Shown piece after piece: positions 40,128-49,228 of a DNA stretch of 64,000 bases. The position numbers and the translations under genes were made by a program. The stretch comes from Brucella rhizosphaerae. Its GTDB lineage: Bacteria; Pseudomonadota; Alphaproteobacteria; Rhizobiales; Rhizobiaceae. Every line of letters starts with the position of its first letter. Position 1 is the first letter of the stretch. Location: NCBI RefSeq assembly GCF_002252475.1, contig NZ_NNRK01000034.1, forward strand, positions 248,001-312,000, in the 5' to 3' direction. Below the pieces are notes generated by a model. That model was not told the origin of the DNA. It worked only from the letters and a program-made list of their open reading frames with translations, and did not search any database.

Positions 40128-40544
40128 ATGCAGGATAAAAAACAAAAGGACGATACCGACACGCCGCTTCCGGCCATTTCGGCTGGCAAGCGTGTTCTTT
40201 ATCTATGCCTTGGCTTCCTCATGCTGGCGCTTGGTATCATTGGCGCCATTCTGCCGGTTATGCCAACGACGATATTTATCATTCTTGCAGCATGGTTTTT
40301 CGCGCGCTCATCGCCGAAGTTTGAGGCGCGGCTGCTTGCCGATCCGCGATTTGGCCCGCTTATTATCAAATGGCGCGAACGGGGCGCTATTCCGCCCAAG
40401 GCAAAACTATATGCCTGTCTCGGCATGGCATTTGGCTATGGCATGTTCTGGTGGGGCGCTCGTCCGGGTCCTTTGCTTGCTGTCTCGGTCACGATCTTTA
40501 TGCTCGGTTCCGCAGCTTACGTGCTGTCGCGCCCCAGTGAATAA
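40128..40544 (+). CDS. YbaN family (DUF454) inner-membrane protein
   Basis: Protein of 138 aa. Two to four hydrophobic segments and the family motif LGIIGAILPVMPTTIFIILAA are near residues 35-60, followed by WFFARSSPKFEARLLADPRFGP. It lies in the inner membrane and has no known activity. Its GGGAAAT site precedes the ATG. The aminotransferase gene starts 26 bases downstream and may be cotranscribed. Confidence 0.9.
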   Translation: MQDKKQKDDTDTPLPAISAGKRVLYLCLGFLMLALGIIGAILPVMPTTIFIILAAWFFARSSPKFEARLLADPRFGPLIIKWRERGAIPPKAKLYACLGMAFGYGMFWWGARPGPLLAVSVTIFMLGSAAYVLSRPSE

Positions 40545-40570
40545 GACAACATTGCAAACGGGAGCTTTTA

Positions 40571-41746
40571 ATGCCTTTGCCTTCCATCAACCCGCTTATC
40601 GGTAAGCTTTCAGCGCCACCCATTCCGGCGGTACAGGCGTGGGCGCGAAATTATGATGGTGCGCATGGTCCTCTGATTGATCTGTCACAGGCCGTTCCCG
40701 GTTATCCGCCACATCCTGATATGCTGCGCTTTCTCGGCGAGGCTGCGGGATCTCTCGCGTCAGCTGGCTATGGTCCAATTGAGGGTGAGACTGTTTTGCG
40801 TGAGGCCTATGCGAAGCACGTTGGCAAACTCTATGGCGCTGAGATCAAGGCTGGTAATGTCCATATAACATCCGGCTGCAATCAGGCATTCATTGCCGCG
40901 ATCATGTGTGTTGCTCAAAGCGGCGATACGGTTCTTGCGACCAATCCGTTTTATTTCAATCACCAGTCATCACTGGAGATGCTGGGTATTCGCTCAGCGA
41001 CTTTTGATTGTCGGGCGGGAAATGGATTTGTCCCGGATATAGAAGATGTGAAGGCTGCCTTGCATGAAGGCGTCCGTGCACTTGTTCTGGTGTCGCCCAA
41101 CAATCCAACCGGGGCGATTTATCCGCCACAATTGCTTGGCGAAATCTATGCTGCGTGCCGTGACAATGGAACATGGCTGCTGCTGGATGAAACCTATCGT
41201 GATTTTCTGAGTGATGCCAATCAGGCTCCGCATGGATTGTTTGCGGAAGCTGACTGGCCGTCTCATCTGATCCAGCTCTATAGTTTCTCTAAATCCTTCT
41301 GCATTCCCGGCCATAGACTAGGGGCAATCGTGGCGGGTTCCGACATGGTGGCCAATGTCGCAAAGGTGATGGATAATCTGCAAATCTGCGCGACACGTGC
41401 GCCACAGATTGCGGTCAGTCGGGCAATTGAGCCGCTGCAGGCCTGGCGCGATGATAATCGCCAGGAGATTGCGCGCCGCGCGGAAGCTTTGCGTAGCTCC
41501 ATGAGTGATCTGGCTGGCTGGCATGTTGAGGCGGTCGGTGCCTATTTCGCATTTGTGCGTCATCCTTATGAAGGCGTGTCGTCAGCCGAGGTTGCGGAGA
41601 GGCTCGCCAGGTCCATCGGTGTTGTCACGCTGCCAGGCAGTTTTTTCGGAGACGAGCAGGATGCATTTTTGCGTTTTGCTTTCGCCAATGCGGACGTTGC
41701 AGGGATCAGGACCATGGCCGCGCGACTGCCGCTTTTAAAACTTTGA
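40571..41746 (+). CDS. PLP-dependent aminotransferase (class I/II)
   Basis: Protein of 391 aa, fold-type I. The PLP Lys is in YSFSKSFCIPGHRLGA. NPFYFNHQSSLE, LVLVSPNNPTGAIYPP and LLLDETYRDF supply cofactor contacts, and the C-terminal Arg is in AFLRFAFAN. The substrate is not identifiable; the group resembles aspartate/aromatic aminotransferase-like proteins. GGGAGC precedes the ATG. The gene ends about 70 bases before the PHO box. Confidence 0.92.
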   Translation: MPLPSINPLIGKLSAPPIPAVQAWARNYDGAHGPLIDLSQAVPGYPPHPDMLRFLGEAAGSLASAGYGPIEGETVLREAYAKHVGKLYGAEIKAGNVHITSGCNQAFIAAIMCVAQSGDTVLATNPFYFNHQSSLEMLGIRSATFDCRAGNGFVPDIEDVKAALHEGVRALVLVSPNNPTGAIYPPQLLGEIYAACRDNGTWLLLDETYRDFLSDANQAPHGLFAEADWPSHLIQLYSFSKSFCIPGHRLGAIVAGSDMVANVAKVMDNLQICATRAPQIAVSRAIEPLQAWRDDNRQEIARRAEALRSSMSDLAGWHVEAVGAYFAFVRHPYEGVSSAEVAERLARSIGVVTLPGSFFGDEQDAFLRFAFANADVAGIRTMAARLPLLKL

Positions 41747-41803
41747 TAGATCGTGAGCCCGAAAAACCCAGCAAAATGGCGGGCAAAGTCGATTGATACA
41801 AAG

Positions 41804-41832
41804 CTGTAACACTACTGTCATATGACTGTTAT
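41804..41832 (+). promoter_or_regulatory. PHO box upstream of pstS
   Basis: Three half-sites spaced 11 bases apart read CTGTAAC (41804), CTGTCAT (41815) and CTGTTAT (41826), separated by ACTA and ATGA. The second and third form a near-consensus PhoB-binding box. The spacing to the pstS ATG is about 67 bases. Confidence 0.88.
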
Positions 41833-41898
41833 ATAGAGCGCGTAGACGGCTTGTGACGCTTTCACGTCATGTGTCTTTTACAATAGGGGCTGGTGCTC

Positions 41899-42945
41899 AT
41901 GAACAAGATGATTTCCTCGACCGCAGCGCTCGCAATTGCTGCAGTATTGTCGGTTTCCGCTGCGAATGCGCGCGATCAGATTCAGGTTTCCGGTTCCTCG
42001 ACCGTTCTGCCTTATGCAAAGATCGTTGCAGAAACCTTTGGCGAAACCTATCCGAACTTCAAGACGCCGGTTATTGAATCGGGCGGTTCTGGCGCAGGCA
42101 TCAAAGAATTCTGCAAAGGCGTTGGTGAAAACACCATCGATATCGCCAATGCATCGCGCGCCATGAAGGATACCGAACTCAAGTCCTGCATTGAAGCAGG
42201 CGTGAAGGAAGTTCAGGAAGTCCGCTTCGGCTATGATGGCATCGTGTTTGCAACTGATGCAAATGGTCCGGATTGGAAGCTGGTTCCAGTTGATGTTTAC
42301 AAGGCTCTTGCTGCCAAGCTCGTCGTAGACGGCAAGCTGGTCGACAATCCAAACACCAAGTGGAATCAGGTCAATGCAGACCTGCCAGATTGGGACATCA
42401 CTGCCTATATCCCTGGCGAAAAGCACGGAACCCGTGAAGTTTTTGAAGAAAAGCTTCTTGCTGACGGCTGCAAGGAATCGGGCGCTCTTGATGAAATCAA
42501 GAAGACCGGTCTCGATGACAAGGCTTCAGCTGCTGCCTGTATCGCTGTTCGTAAAGACGGCAAGGCTGTCGATATCGATGGTGATTACAGCGAAACGCTG
42601 GCTCGCATCGACTCCAACAAGCAGGGCGTTGGCGTTTTCGGTCTCTACTTCTTCGAAAACAATGCTGACAAGCTGAAGGTTGCAAGTGTCAGCGGCATCA
42701 AGCCATCGGCTGAAACGGTTGCTTCGGGCGAATATCCGGTTTCGCGCCCACTGTTCTTCTACGTGAAGAAGGCTCACCTTGGCGTCATTCCAGGCCTCAA
42801 GGAATATGTTGAGTTCTTCCTGTCTGAACAGATGGTCGGCCCGGAAGGCCCGCTTGCTGAATATGGTCTGGTTCCGGCTCCGGATGCAGAACGTGAAGCA
42901 CAGCGCACTGCCTTCACCGAAGGCAAGCTGATGGAAGCCAAGTAA
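41899..42945 (+). CDS. pstS: Phosphate-binding periplasmic protein PstS
   Basis: Protein of 348 aa with a signal peptide (MNKMISSTAALAIAAVLSVSA, cleavage after ANA). The phosphate-binding GSSTVLPYA and ESGGSGAGIKEFCKG segments follow. It binds orthophosphate in the periplasm for the PstCAB ABC importer. The ATG has AGGGGC nine bases upstream. It is the first gene after the PHO box, and a hairpin before pstC probably favours its higher expression. Confidence 0.96.
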   Translation: MNKMISSTAALAIAAVLSVSAANARDQIQVSGSSTVLPYAKIVAETFGETYPNFKTPVIESGGSGAGIKEFCKGVGENTIDIANASRAMKDTELKSCIEAGVKEVQEVRFGYDGIVFATDANGPDWKLVPVDVYKALAAKLVVDGKLVDNPNTKWNQVNADLPDWDITAYIPGEKHGTREVFEEKLLADGCKESGALDEIKKTGLDDKASAAACIAVRKDGKAVDIDGDYSETLARIDSNKQGVGVFGLYFFENNADKLKVASVSGIKPSAETVASGEYPVSRPLFFYVKKAHLGVIPGLKEYVEFFLSEQMVGPEGPLAEYGLVPAPDAEREAQRTAFTEGKLMEAK

Positions 42946-42958
42946 GCTTTGATCTGTG

Positions 42959-42990
42959 GAATGTGGGGAGGACTTCTTCCCACATTCTTT
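42959..42990 (+). terminator. Hairpin between pstS and pstC
   Basis: GAATGTGGG at 42959-42967 pairs with CCCACATTC at 42979-42987, followed by TTT. It is a probable partial terminator that reduces read-through into pstCAB. Confidence 0.72.
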
Positions 42991-43100
42991 CTCTTTTGCG
43001 CTGGTCGGATAAGACAGGCGTATTCGCGTGGGAATGGCTGGCTGCAGATACTGCATGAACAGGCTATTTTCACATTTTTTGGGGCAACCGGGGAAATTGA

Positions 43101-44594
43101 ATGTCCTTCTTTCTGGTTCTCGTCAGTGTCGTCGCAATCGGACTGATCGGATTCTTCATAGGTCGACAGCGCGCCGTTGCGATTGACAAGGCTCAGCCTG
43201 CTGTCAGTTCAGGCATAGCCACAGAGAAAATGCATTCCCGCCCACTTTATCATGGTTGGTGGGTTTTCCTCGTTTCCGCATTGCCCGCAATTCTGTTTCT
43301 CGCGGTCTGGGCGGTTGGTACATCGGTTTATCTCGATCATACGGCAACTGCTCGTATGCCCGCAGCTGTCGAAGACGGCTCTTTTTCGGAGCGCAGCCTG
43401 CAGCTTGGTATGATCCGCAGCCTCGCAGGTGGTCTGGACAAGCTGACGCCTGCTGAAATCGACAGTTTTCCGCAAAACTACAAAGAAGCACGCGATCTGC
43501 TTGGGTCGAAGGGCGTAGCGCTCGCGACCGAAGGGCAGGACTATATGGTCCCTGTCGCCCTTTTCCTTGAAAAGGCGAACAAGATTTCTCATACGGTCGG
43601 TAGCGCAATCGCAATGATTATCGCGATTGCCGGCCTCCTTTTTGGCCTCTCCGGTATCAAACGCCGCACGCGGGCTCGCAACAATGTTGAACGCATTGTG
43701 TTGTGGGGGCTGATTGCCGCTTCCGGTATTGCTATTCTGACGACGATCGGGATCGTGTTCTCTGTTCTGTTCCAGACGGTGAGCTTCTTCCAGTCGATCG
43801 CTCCGATGGACTTCTTCTTCGGGACTGTCTGGGACCCACGTTTCGCAGCTGCCGGTTCAGGTGGTGAAGTCGGCCAGTTTGGTCTGATCCCGCTTCTCGC
43901 CGGTACGCTCTACATTGCTTTGGTTGCAATGCTCTTCGCGGTTCCGGTTGGTCTGTTCTCAGCAATCTACATGGCCGAATATGCGTCACCGCGCGTGCGC
44001 ACCGTGGTCAAGCCATTGCTTGAGCTTCTGGCTGGCATTCCAACTATTGTCTACGGCTTCTTCGCACTGATAACGGTTGGCCCGTTCCTGCGTGATCTCT
44101 CGGCTGCCATTGCTGGCGGTCAGGGCTTCATCATGGCACAGAGCGTGCTCACCGCAGGCCTCGTTATGGGCGTGATGCTGATCCCGTTCGTGTCGTCCCT
44201 GTCTGACGATATTATCACATCGGTGCCGCGCTCGCTGCGTGATGGCTCTCTGGGGCTTGGTGCAACGCGCTCGGAAACGATCAAGCGGGTTGTTCTGCCA
44301 GCAGCACTTCCCGGCATTGTCGGTGCGCTTCTGATGACAGCGTCACGTGCGATTGGTGAAACCATGATCGTGGTGCTTGCAGCCGGTGTTGCTGCCCGCC
44401 TGACGGTCAATCCGTTTGAGGCCATGACCACCATCACGGTCAAGATCGTCAATCAGCTGACGGGTGACCTTGAATTCGACTCGCCGCAGACGCTCGTTGC
44501 CTTTGCGCTGGGCATTACCCTCTTCGTCCTGACGCTGATCATGAACATCTTTGCGCTCTACATCGTTCGCAAGTACCGGGAGCAGTACGAATAA
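43101..44594 (+). CDS. pstC: Phosphate ABC transporter permease PstC
   Basis: Protein of 497 aa. The N-terminal segment MSFFLVLVSVVAIGLIGFFI is a membrane helix, followed by more helices and a large loop. The conserved permease block has the EAA-like SLRDGSLGLGATRSETIKRV. This alphaproteobacterial form is longer than E. coli PstC (~320 aa) because of the extra N-terminal region. Its stop overlaps the pstA start (TAATG). Confidence 0.96.
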   Translation: MSFFLVLVSVVAIGLIGFFIGRQRAVAIDKAQPAVSSGIATEKMHSRPLYHGWWVFLVSALPAILFLAVWAVGTSVYLDHTATARMPAAVEDGSFSERSLQLGMIRSLAGGLDKLTPAEIDSFPQNYKEARDLLGSKGVALATEGQDYMVPVALFLEKANKISHTVGSAIAMIIAIAGLLFGLSGIKRRTRARNNVERIVLWGLIAASGIAILTTIGIVFSVLFQTVSFFQSIAPMDFFFGTVWDPRFAAAGSGGEVGQFGLIPLLAGTLYIALVAMLFAVPVGLFSAIYMAEYASPRVRTVVKPLLELLAGIPTIVYGFFALITVGPFLRDLSAAIAGGQGFIMAQSVLTAGLVMGVMLIPFVSSLSDDIITSVPRSLRDGSLGLGATRSETIKRVVLPAALPGIVGALLMTASRAIGETMIVVLAAGVAARLTVNPFEAMTTITVKIVNQLTGDLEFDSPQTLVAFALGITLFVLTLIMNIFALYIVRKYREQYE

Positions 44595-45913
44595 TGACCG
44601 ATTCAACTCTGAATGCTGCTGGAAATGCTGTAGCAACGCCCCAGCGCCGCGATATCGGGATCAAGCGTCGCTATGCCGCCGAACGCCGCTTCCGTATCTA
44701 TGGCATCGTTGCCATTGCGATTGGTGTGTTCTTCCTCTGCGCATTGCTGTTCTCGGTATTCTCCAAGGGCTATACAGCTTTCGGACAGACAACGATCTAT
44801 CTGCCGGTCAAGCTTGACGAGCAGGTCATCGATCCGGGCAACAAGCGCGCAACCGATCCGAATGTGCTGATCACGGCCAACTATCCGCTTCTGGTTCGCA
44901 ATGCACTGGCTGAAAAGCTCGGCGTTTCGACGACAGATCGTGCTGAGTTGCGTGAGATTGGCCGTTTTTTCTCGGATGGCGTTCGCGTTCAGCTTCGCAA
45001 GATGGTGATGGACAATCCTTCGCTGATCGGCACCACACAGACGGTTCCGGTTCTTGCCGCAGCCGATATCGACTCAGCCTATAAGGGACAGATCGATCTT
45101 TCAGTGGCCGAAGCAAACCGCAAGGTTTCTGATCGTCAGGTTGCCTGGATGAAGACGCTGACCGATGAAGGCATGCTGAGTCAGGCCTTCAACTGGGGTC
45201 TGTTCACCAATGGCGCTTCCAGCCGCCCGGAAACTTCCGGTCTTGGAGTGGCGCTGGTTGGTTCCTTCTACATGATGCTGATCGTGCTGGTGCTTGCACT
45301 GCCTATCGGTGTGGCTGCTTCGATCTATCTTGAAGAATTTGCCAAGAAAAACCGTCTTACCGATCTGATCGAGGTCAACATCAACAATCTGGCTGCGGTG
45401 CCGTCGATTGTGTTCGGTCTTCTCGGGCTTGCCGTCTTCATCAACTTCTTCAATCTTCCGCGGTCTGCATCGATTGTCGGTGGTCTGGTGTTGACCCTGA
45501 TGACGCTTCCGACAATCATCATCGCGACACGTTCTGCCCTTCGCGCTGTACCGCCATCAATCCGTGCGGCAGCTCTCGGGCTCGGCGCTTCGAAAACTCA
45601 GATGGTGTTCCACCATGTGCTGCCTCTCGCGGCTCCCGGCATTCTGACCGGTACGATTATCGGGCTTGCTCAGGCGCTTGGTGAAACTGCACCATTGCTT
45701 CTGATCGGTATGGTAGCCTTCGTGGCCAATATGCCTGCAACGCCAATGGATCCGGCCACTGCTCTGCCTGTGCAGATTTTCATGTGGGCGAATGAAGCTG
45801 AACGTGCCTTTGTAGAACGGACATCAGGCGCTATTATCGTCCTGCTCCTGTTCCTGGCCGTTATGAATATTGCAGCAATTATTCTGCGCCGCCGCTTTGA
45901 GCGCCGCTGGTAA
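44594..45913 (+). CDS. pstA: Phosphate ABC transporter permease PstA
   Basis: Protein of 439 aa. It has cytoplasmic and membrane parts, a large periplasmic region (residues ~70-200) and the permease core. The EAA loop reads [20 protein letters not shown]. It is longer than E. coli PstA (~296 aa), like its PstC partner. It overlaps pstC by one base and precedes pstB by 11 bases. Confidence 0.96.
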   Translation: MTDSTLNAAGNAVATPQRRDIGIKRRYAAERRFRIYGIVAIAIGVFFLCALLFSVFSKGYTAFGQTTIYLPVKLDEQVIDPGNKRATDPNVLITANYPLLVRNALAEKLGVSTTDRAELREIGRFFSDGVRVQLRKMVMDNPSLIGTTQTVPVLAAADIDSAYKGQIDLSVAEANRKVSDRQVAWMKTLTDEGMLSQAFNWGLFTNGASSRPETSGLGVALVGSFYMMLIVLVLALPIGVAASIYLEEFAKKNRLTDLIEVNINNLAAVPSIVFGLLGLAVFINFFNLPRSASIVGGLVLTLMTLPTIIIATRSALRAVPPSIRAAALGLGASKTQMVFHHVLPLAAPGILTGTIIGLAQALGETAPLLLIGMVAFVANMPATPMDPATALPVQIFMWANEAERAFVERTSGAIIVLLLFLAVMNIAAIILRRRFERRW

Positions 45914-45924
45914 ACGGGAGAGAA

Positions 45925-46749
45925 ATGATGAATCTCATGACCGAACGATCTCTCGAAAAAGCCGTAGGAGATAAGATGAACACCAACGCCCCCTCCATAA
46001 AGATGCGCGGCGACAAGGTCTGCGTCTTCTATGGTGAGAAGCAGGCTCTGTTTGAAGTCGATCTGGAAGTTCCGGAAAAGATGGTGACAGCGCTTATCGG
46101 TCCTTCGGGCTGCGGCAAGTCGACATTCCTGCGTTCGCTTAATCGCATGAACGATACGATCGAAGGCTGCCGTATCGTCGGCAACATCACGCTCGACAAT
46201 GAAGATATTTACGATCCGAAGATCGACGTTGTTGAATTGCGTGCCCGTGTTGGCATGGTGTTCCAGAAGCCAAATCCGTTTCCGAAGTCGATTTTCGAAA
46301 ACGTCGCCTATGGCCCGCGTATTCACGGTCTGGCACGCAACAAGACCGATCTGGAAGAAGTCGTCGTGACGAGCCTCAAGAAGGCCAGCCTTTTTGAAGA
46401 GGTCAAGGATCGTCTTCATGATGCCGGAACCGGTCTTTCCGGCGGTCAGCAGCAGCGTCTGTGCATTGCACGTGCGATTGCAGTCAGCCCGGAAGTCATC
46501 CTGATGGATGAGCCGTGCTCGGCGCTTGATCCGATTGCGACTGCAAAGGTTGAAGAGCTGATCGACGAGTTGCGCCAGAACTACACGATCGTAATTGTCA
46601 CGCACTCCATGCAGCAGGCAGCTCGCGTTTCGCAGCGCACCGCCATGTTCCACCTGGGTAATCTTGTGGAAGTCGGCGATACGGATGTGATGTTCACGGC
46701 ACCGACCGAAAAGCGCACACAGGACTATATCACCGGTCGCTTTGGCTAA
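45925..46749 (+). CDS. pstB: Phosphate ABC transporter ATP-binding protein PstB
   Basis: Protein of 274 aa. Walker A is [11 protein letters not shown], the ABC signature [16 protein letters not shown], Walker [14 protein letters not shown], and the switch His [10 protein letters not shown]. It drives phosphate import by PstSCA. GGAG lies five bases upstream of ATG 45925; a second ATG at 45928 and one at 45976 are also in frame. It is followed by phoU. Confidence 0.97.
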   Translation: MMNLMTERSLEKAVGDKMNTNAPSIKMRGDKVCVFYGEKQALFEVDLEVPEKMVTALIGPSGCGKSTFLRSLNRMNDTIEGCRIVGNITLDNEDIYDPKIDVVELRARVGMVFQKPNPFPKSIFENVAYGPRIHGLARNKTDLEEVVVTSLKKASLFEEVKDRLHDAGTGLSGGQQQRLCIARAIAVSPEVILMDEPCSALDPIATAKVEELIDELRQNYTIVIVTHSMQQAARVSQRTAMFHLGNLVEVGDTDVMFTAPTEKRTQDYITGRFG

Positions 46750-46826
46750 AATAATTGGAGCAGGAGCGGCGGCTAGTTTGAGAAAACAGCTGTCCGGCTT
46801 CCCCGCAATTTAATTTGAGGTCTATT

Positions 46827-47549
46827 ATGGCGTCTCAGCATACCGTTACCGCTTACGACGAAGAACTGCAGTTCCTCACGCATAAGATCGCCGAAATGGG
46901 TGGTCATGCGGAACGTATGGTCGAGCAGTCCGTTGCAGCGATTGTCAACGCCGACAACGCGCTTGCTCAGCGCGTTATCTCCGACGATCTCATCCTTGAT
47001 GCAAGCGAGCGTGAGATTGACGACAAGGCCGTTATGATCATTGCGAAGCGTCAGCCAATGGCTGTCGATCTGCGTGAGATCATCGGCTCGATCCGCATCT
47101 CCGCTGATCTGGAACGCGTTGGCGATCTTGGCAAAAACATTGCCAAGCGCGTTGCAGCCGTCTCGGAATCGCGTCAGCCGGTCAAGCTCTATCGTGGGCT
47201 TGAAACACTGGCCGAACTCGCGCTGACGCAGCTTAAAGACGTGCTCGATGCCTATGCGACCCGCTCGGTACAGCAGATCAATATCGTTCGTGATCGCGAT
47301 GATGAAATTGACTCGATGTACACCTCGCTGTTCCGCGAGTTGCTTACCTATATGATGGAAGATCCGCGCAACATTTCGGCCTGCACGCATCTTCTGTTCT
47401 GTGCCAAGAACATTGAGCGCATTGGCGATCACGCGACCAACATTGCCGAAACAGTCTATTATATCGTGACCGGTCTGCAAATGCCTGCGGAGCGTCCGAA
47501 AGAAGACCTGAGCCACGGCATTGTCGTGGACGAGGCGCGTAAATCCTAA
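46827..47549 (+). CDS. phoU: Phosphate signalling regulator PhoU
   Basis: Protein of 240 aa, two PhoU helical repeats with D/E-rich metal-binding motifs (ISADLERVGDLGKNIAKRV and the C-terminal NIERIGDHATNIAETVYY). It links PstB to the PhoR/PhoB pathway and prevents excess uptake. The start at 46827 follows TTGAGG; an in-frame ATG at 46815 would add four residues. phoB is downstream after a palindrome-rich gap. Confidence 0.97.
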   Translation: MASQHTVTAYDEELQFLTHKIAEMGGHAERMVEQSVAAIVNADNALAQRVISDDLILDASEREIDDKAVMIIAKRQPMAVDLREIIGSIRISADLERVGDLGKNIAKRVAAVSESRQPVKLYRGLETLAELALTQLKDVLDAYATRSVQQINIVRDRDDEIDSMYTSLFRELLTYMMEDPRNISACTHLLFCAKNIERIGDHATNIAETVYYIVTGLQMPAERPKEDLSHGIVVDEARKS

Positions 47550-47665
47550 GAACATCCGGTGCCGCTATTTGCGGCCCGGAATGTCTGCTTAGTGAATGTC
47601 TGCATGAGTAAGAACAGCGCGGCGGCACGCGGTCGATCGGGGGCTTGTATCTTCCGCTGGCCCAA

Positions 47666-47820
47666 GCGCATCCCGAAAAATGCGAAGCGATTTTTGGATA
47701 AGATGCGCGATGAGGAAAAAAGCGTATCCTGAAAAATGCGAAGCGGCTTTCGGTCAGGATACGCGATAAAACAATGAGTTAGAGCGAAATCTGTTTCAAT
47801 CAGATCGAAACGCGCTCTAA
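47666..47820. repeat. Three consecutive palindromic repeats between phoU and phoB (family B)
   Basis: Palindromes span 47666-47708 (GCGCATC...GATGCGC), 47722-47764 (perfect GCGTATCCTGA arms) and 47779-47820 (TTAGAGCG...CGCTCTAA). No gene is seen. Similar sequences lie at 57457-57605. Confidence 0.75.
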
Positions 47821-47841
47821 ATTTTGGATAGGAAATACTGG

Positions 47842-48528
47842 ATGTCACAGGCACCCAAGATTGCTGTGGTTGAAGACGAAGAAGCCCTGAGCGTGCTCTT
47901 GCGCTACAATCTCGAAGCAGAAGGCTATCAGGTCGATGCGATGCTGCGCGGCGATGAAGCCGAAATCACGCTGCGCGAAAACGTACCAGACCTCCTTATT
48001 CTGGACTGGATGCTTCCCGGTGTATCGGGAATCGAGCTTTGTCGTCGTCTGCGCCAATGGCCGGAAACCGAACGTCTGCCGATCATCATGCTGACTGCGC
48101 GTGGTGAAGAAAGCGAACGTGTCCGGGGCTTGAGCGTCGGTGCTGATGATTATGTCGTAAAGCCTTTTTCGACGCCGGAACTGCTGGCCCGTGTCAAAGC
48201 GATGCTGCGTCGCGCCAACCCAAGTGTTCTCTCCCACGTCCTAAAGGTTGGCGATCTGGTGCTCGATCGTCAGCAGCACCGCGTCTATCGCAAGGAAAAG
48301 GAAGTCCGTCTCGGACCGACAGAGTTCCGTCTGCTCGAATATTTCATGATGTCACCAGGCCGGGTTTTCTCACGCAGCCAGTTGCTGGATGGTGTCTGGG
48401 GACCAGATATTTACGTCGATGACCGCACGGTCGACGTGCATGTCGGACGTTTGCGAAAGGCGATTAATGTCGGTCGTGCGCTCGATCCTATCCGCACGGT
48501 GCGCGGTGCAGGTTACTCGTTCGGATAA
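47842..48528 (+). CDS. phoB: Phosphate regulon response regulator PhoB
   Basis: Protein of 228 aa. The receiver domain shows VVEDEEALSVLLRYN, the phosphoryl-accepting Asp in LLILDWMLPG, and KPFSTPELLARV. The OmpR-type winged helix ends RTVRGAGYSFG. When phosphorylated it binds PHO boxes such as the one before pstS. The start MSQAPKIAVV at 47842 is preceded by ATAGGAA. The PhoR kinase is not within this window. Confidence 0.96.
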   Translation: MSQAPKIAVVEDEEALSVLLRYNLEAEGYQVDAMLRGDEAEITLRENVPDLLILDWMLPGVSGIELCRRLRQWPETERLPIIMLTARGEESERVRGLSVGADDYVVKPFSTPELLARVKAMLRRANPSVLSHVLKVGDLVLDRQQHRVYRKEKEVRLGPTEFRLLEYFMMSPGRVFSRSQLLDGVWGPDIYVDDRTVDVHVGRLRKAINVGRALDPIRTVRGAGYSFG

Positions 48529-49228
48529 TTAGATCCAGACCTGCAAAATTTTTACTTAGCGGCCCGTTGCTGAAAATGTGACGGGCCGTTCTGCATGAGA
48601 CGAGCCTGCAATGCGACTCACTTCGAGGCGGTCTGATTCGGAAGTGTGCTTCCATAATGTGCCAAAATGACCAATATCACGCGATGTTACAATAATCGTG
48701 ACAAAGTTGAAGGACCCGCAAAATCGGGGTCAAAAACAGCATCTGAAAAGCTTAAAAAGACAGCTGCGTAAAATCTTGAAACATCGGTGAAATAAGGCAG
48801 TGATATGGCCTGTATTCTGGTGAATTGAATCGCGTTAAATCAATAACTTATAAGATTTGCTAATTTGCATTAAGGATTTGTTAATAAATTTAAGGGGTTT
48901 GTGGGGAAAATTCATCTTTGGATTCGGGTTCGATTGACCACTGTTTTGGTGGCTTCGTCATTTTAGGAATTTGACCGTTTGCCTTTTTTTGGCCTAAAAA
49001 TTCCAAAACCTTGAATGCAATGAGTGACAGCAGAACGTTTGTTTTTTGATTTTCGTTCTATTTGGCTGGAGCGCCAGGCATCTCGATTGGATGCACAAAG
49101 GCTGCTCTGTTAGTTCAAATCTGCTGCATAAGTTTTATGCAGTGGCACCACAGCCAGGTTTCAGACGCCTTTTGCGGGGCGGAGGCCGGGTTGGATCAAT
49201 TAAGGGTCCTAACGATGAGACTGAGCCA
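48529..49228. other. Non-coding region with phoB hairpin and a CtrA-like site
   Basis: CGGCCCGT at 48560-48567 pairs with ACGGGCCG at 48581-48588, a probable phoB terminator. The AT-rich middle contains TTAA-GGATTTG-TTAA at 48870-48884. I see no coding region before the hydrolase. Confidence 0.5.
48870..48884. promoter_or_regulatory. CtrA-like site upstream of the cell-wall hydrolase
   Basis: TTAA-GGATTTG-TTAA matches the palindromic CtrA consensus. It lies about 345 bases upstream of the chosen start of the hydrolase. Confidence 0.4.

Noticed and set aside
49046-49228. N-terminal extension of the SleB-like protein
   Set aside because: The added residues have no signal-peptide character and would bury the lipobox about 85 residues inside the protein.
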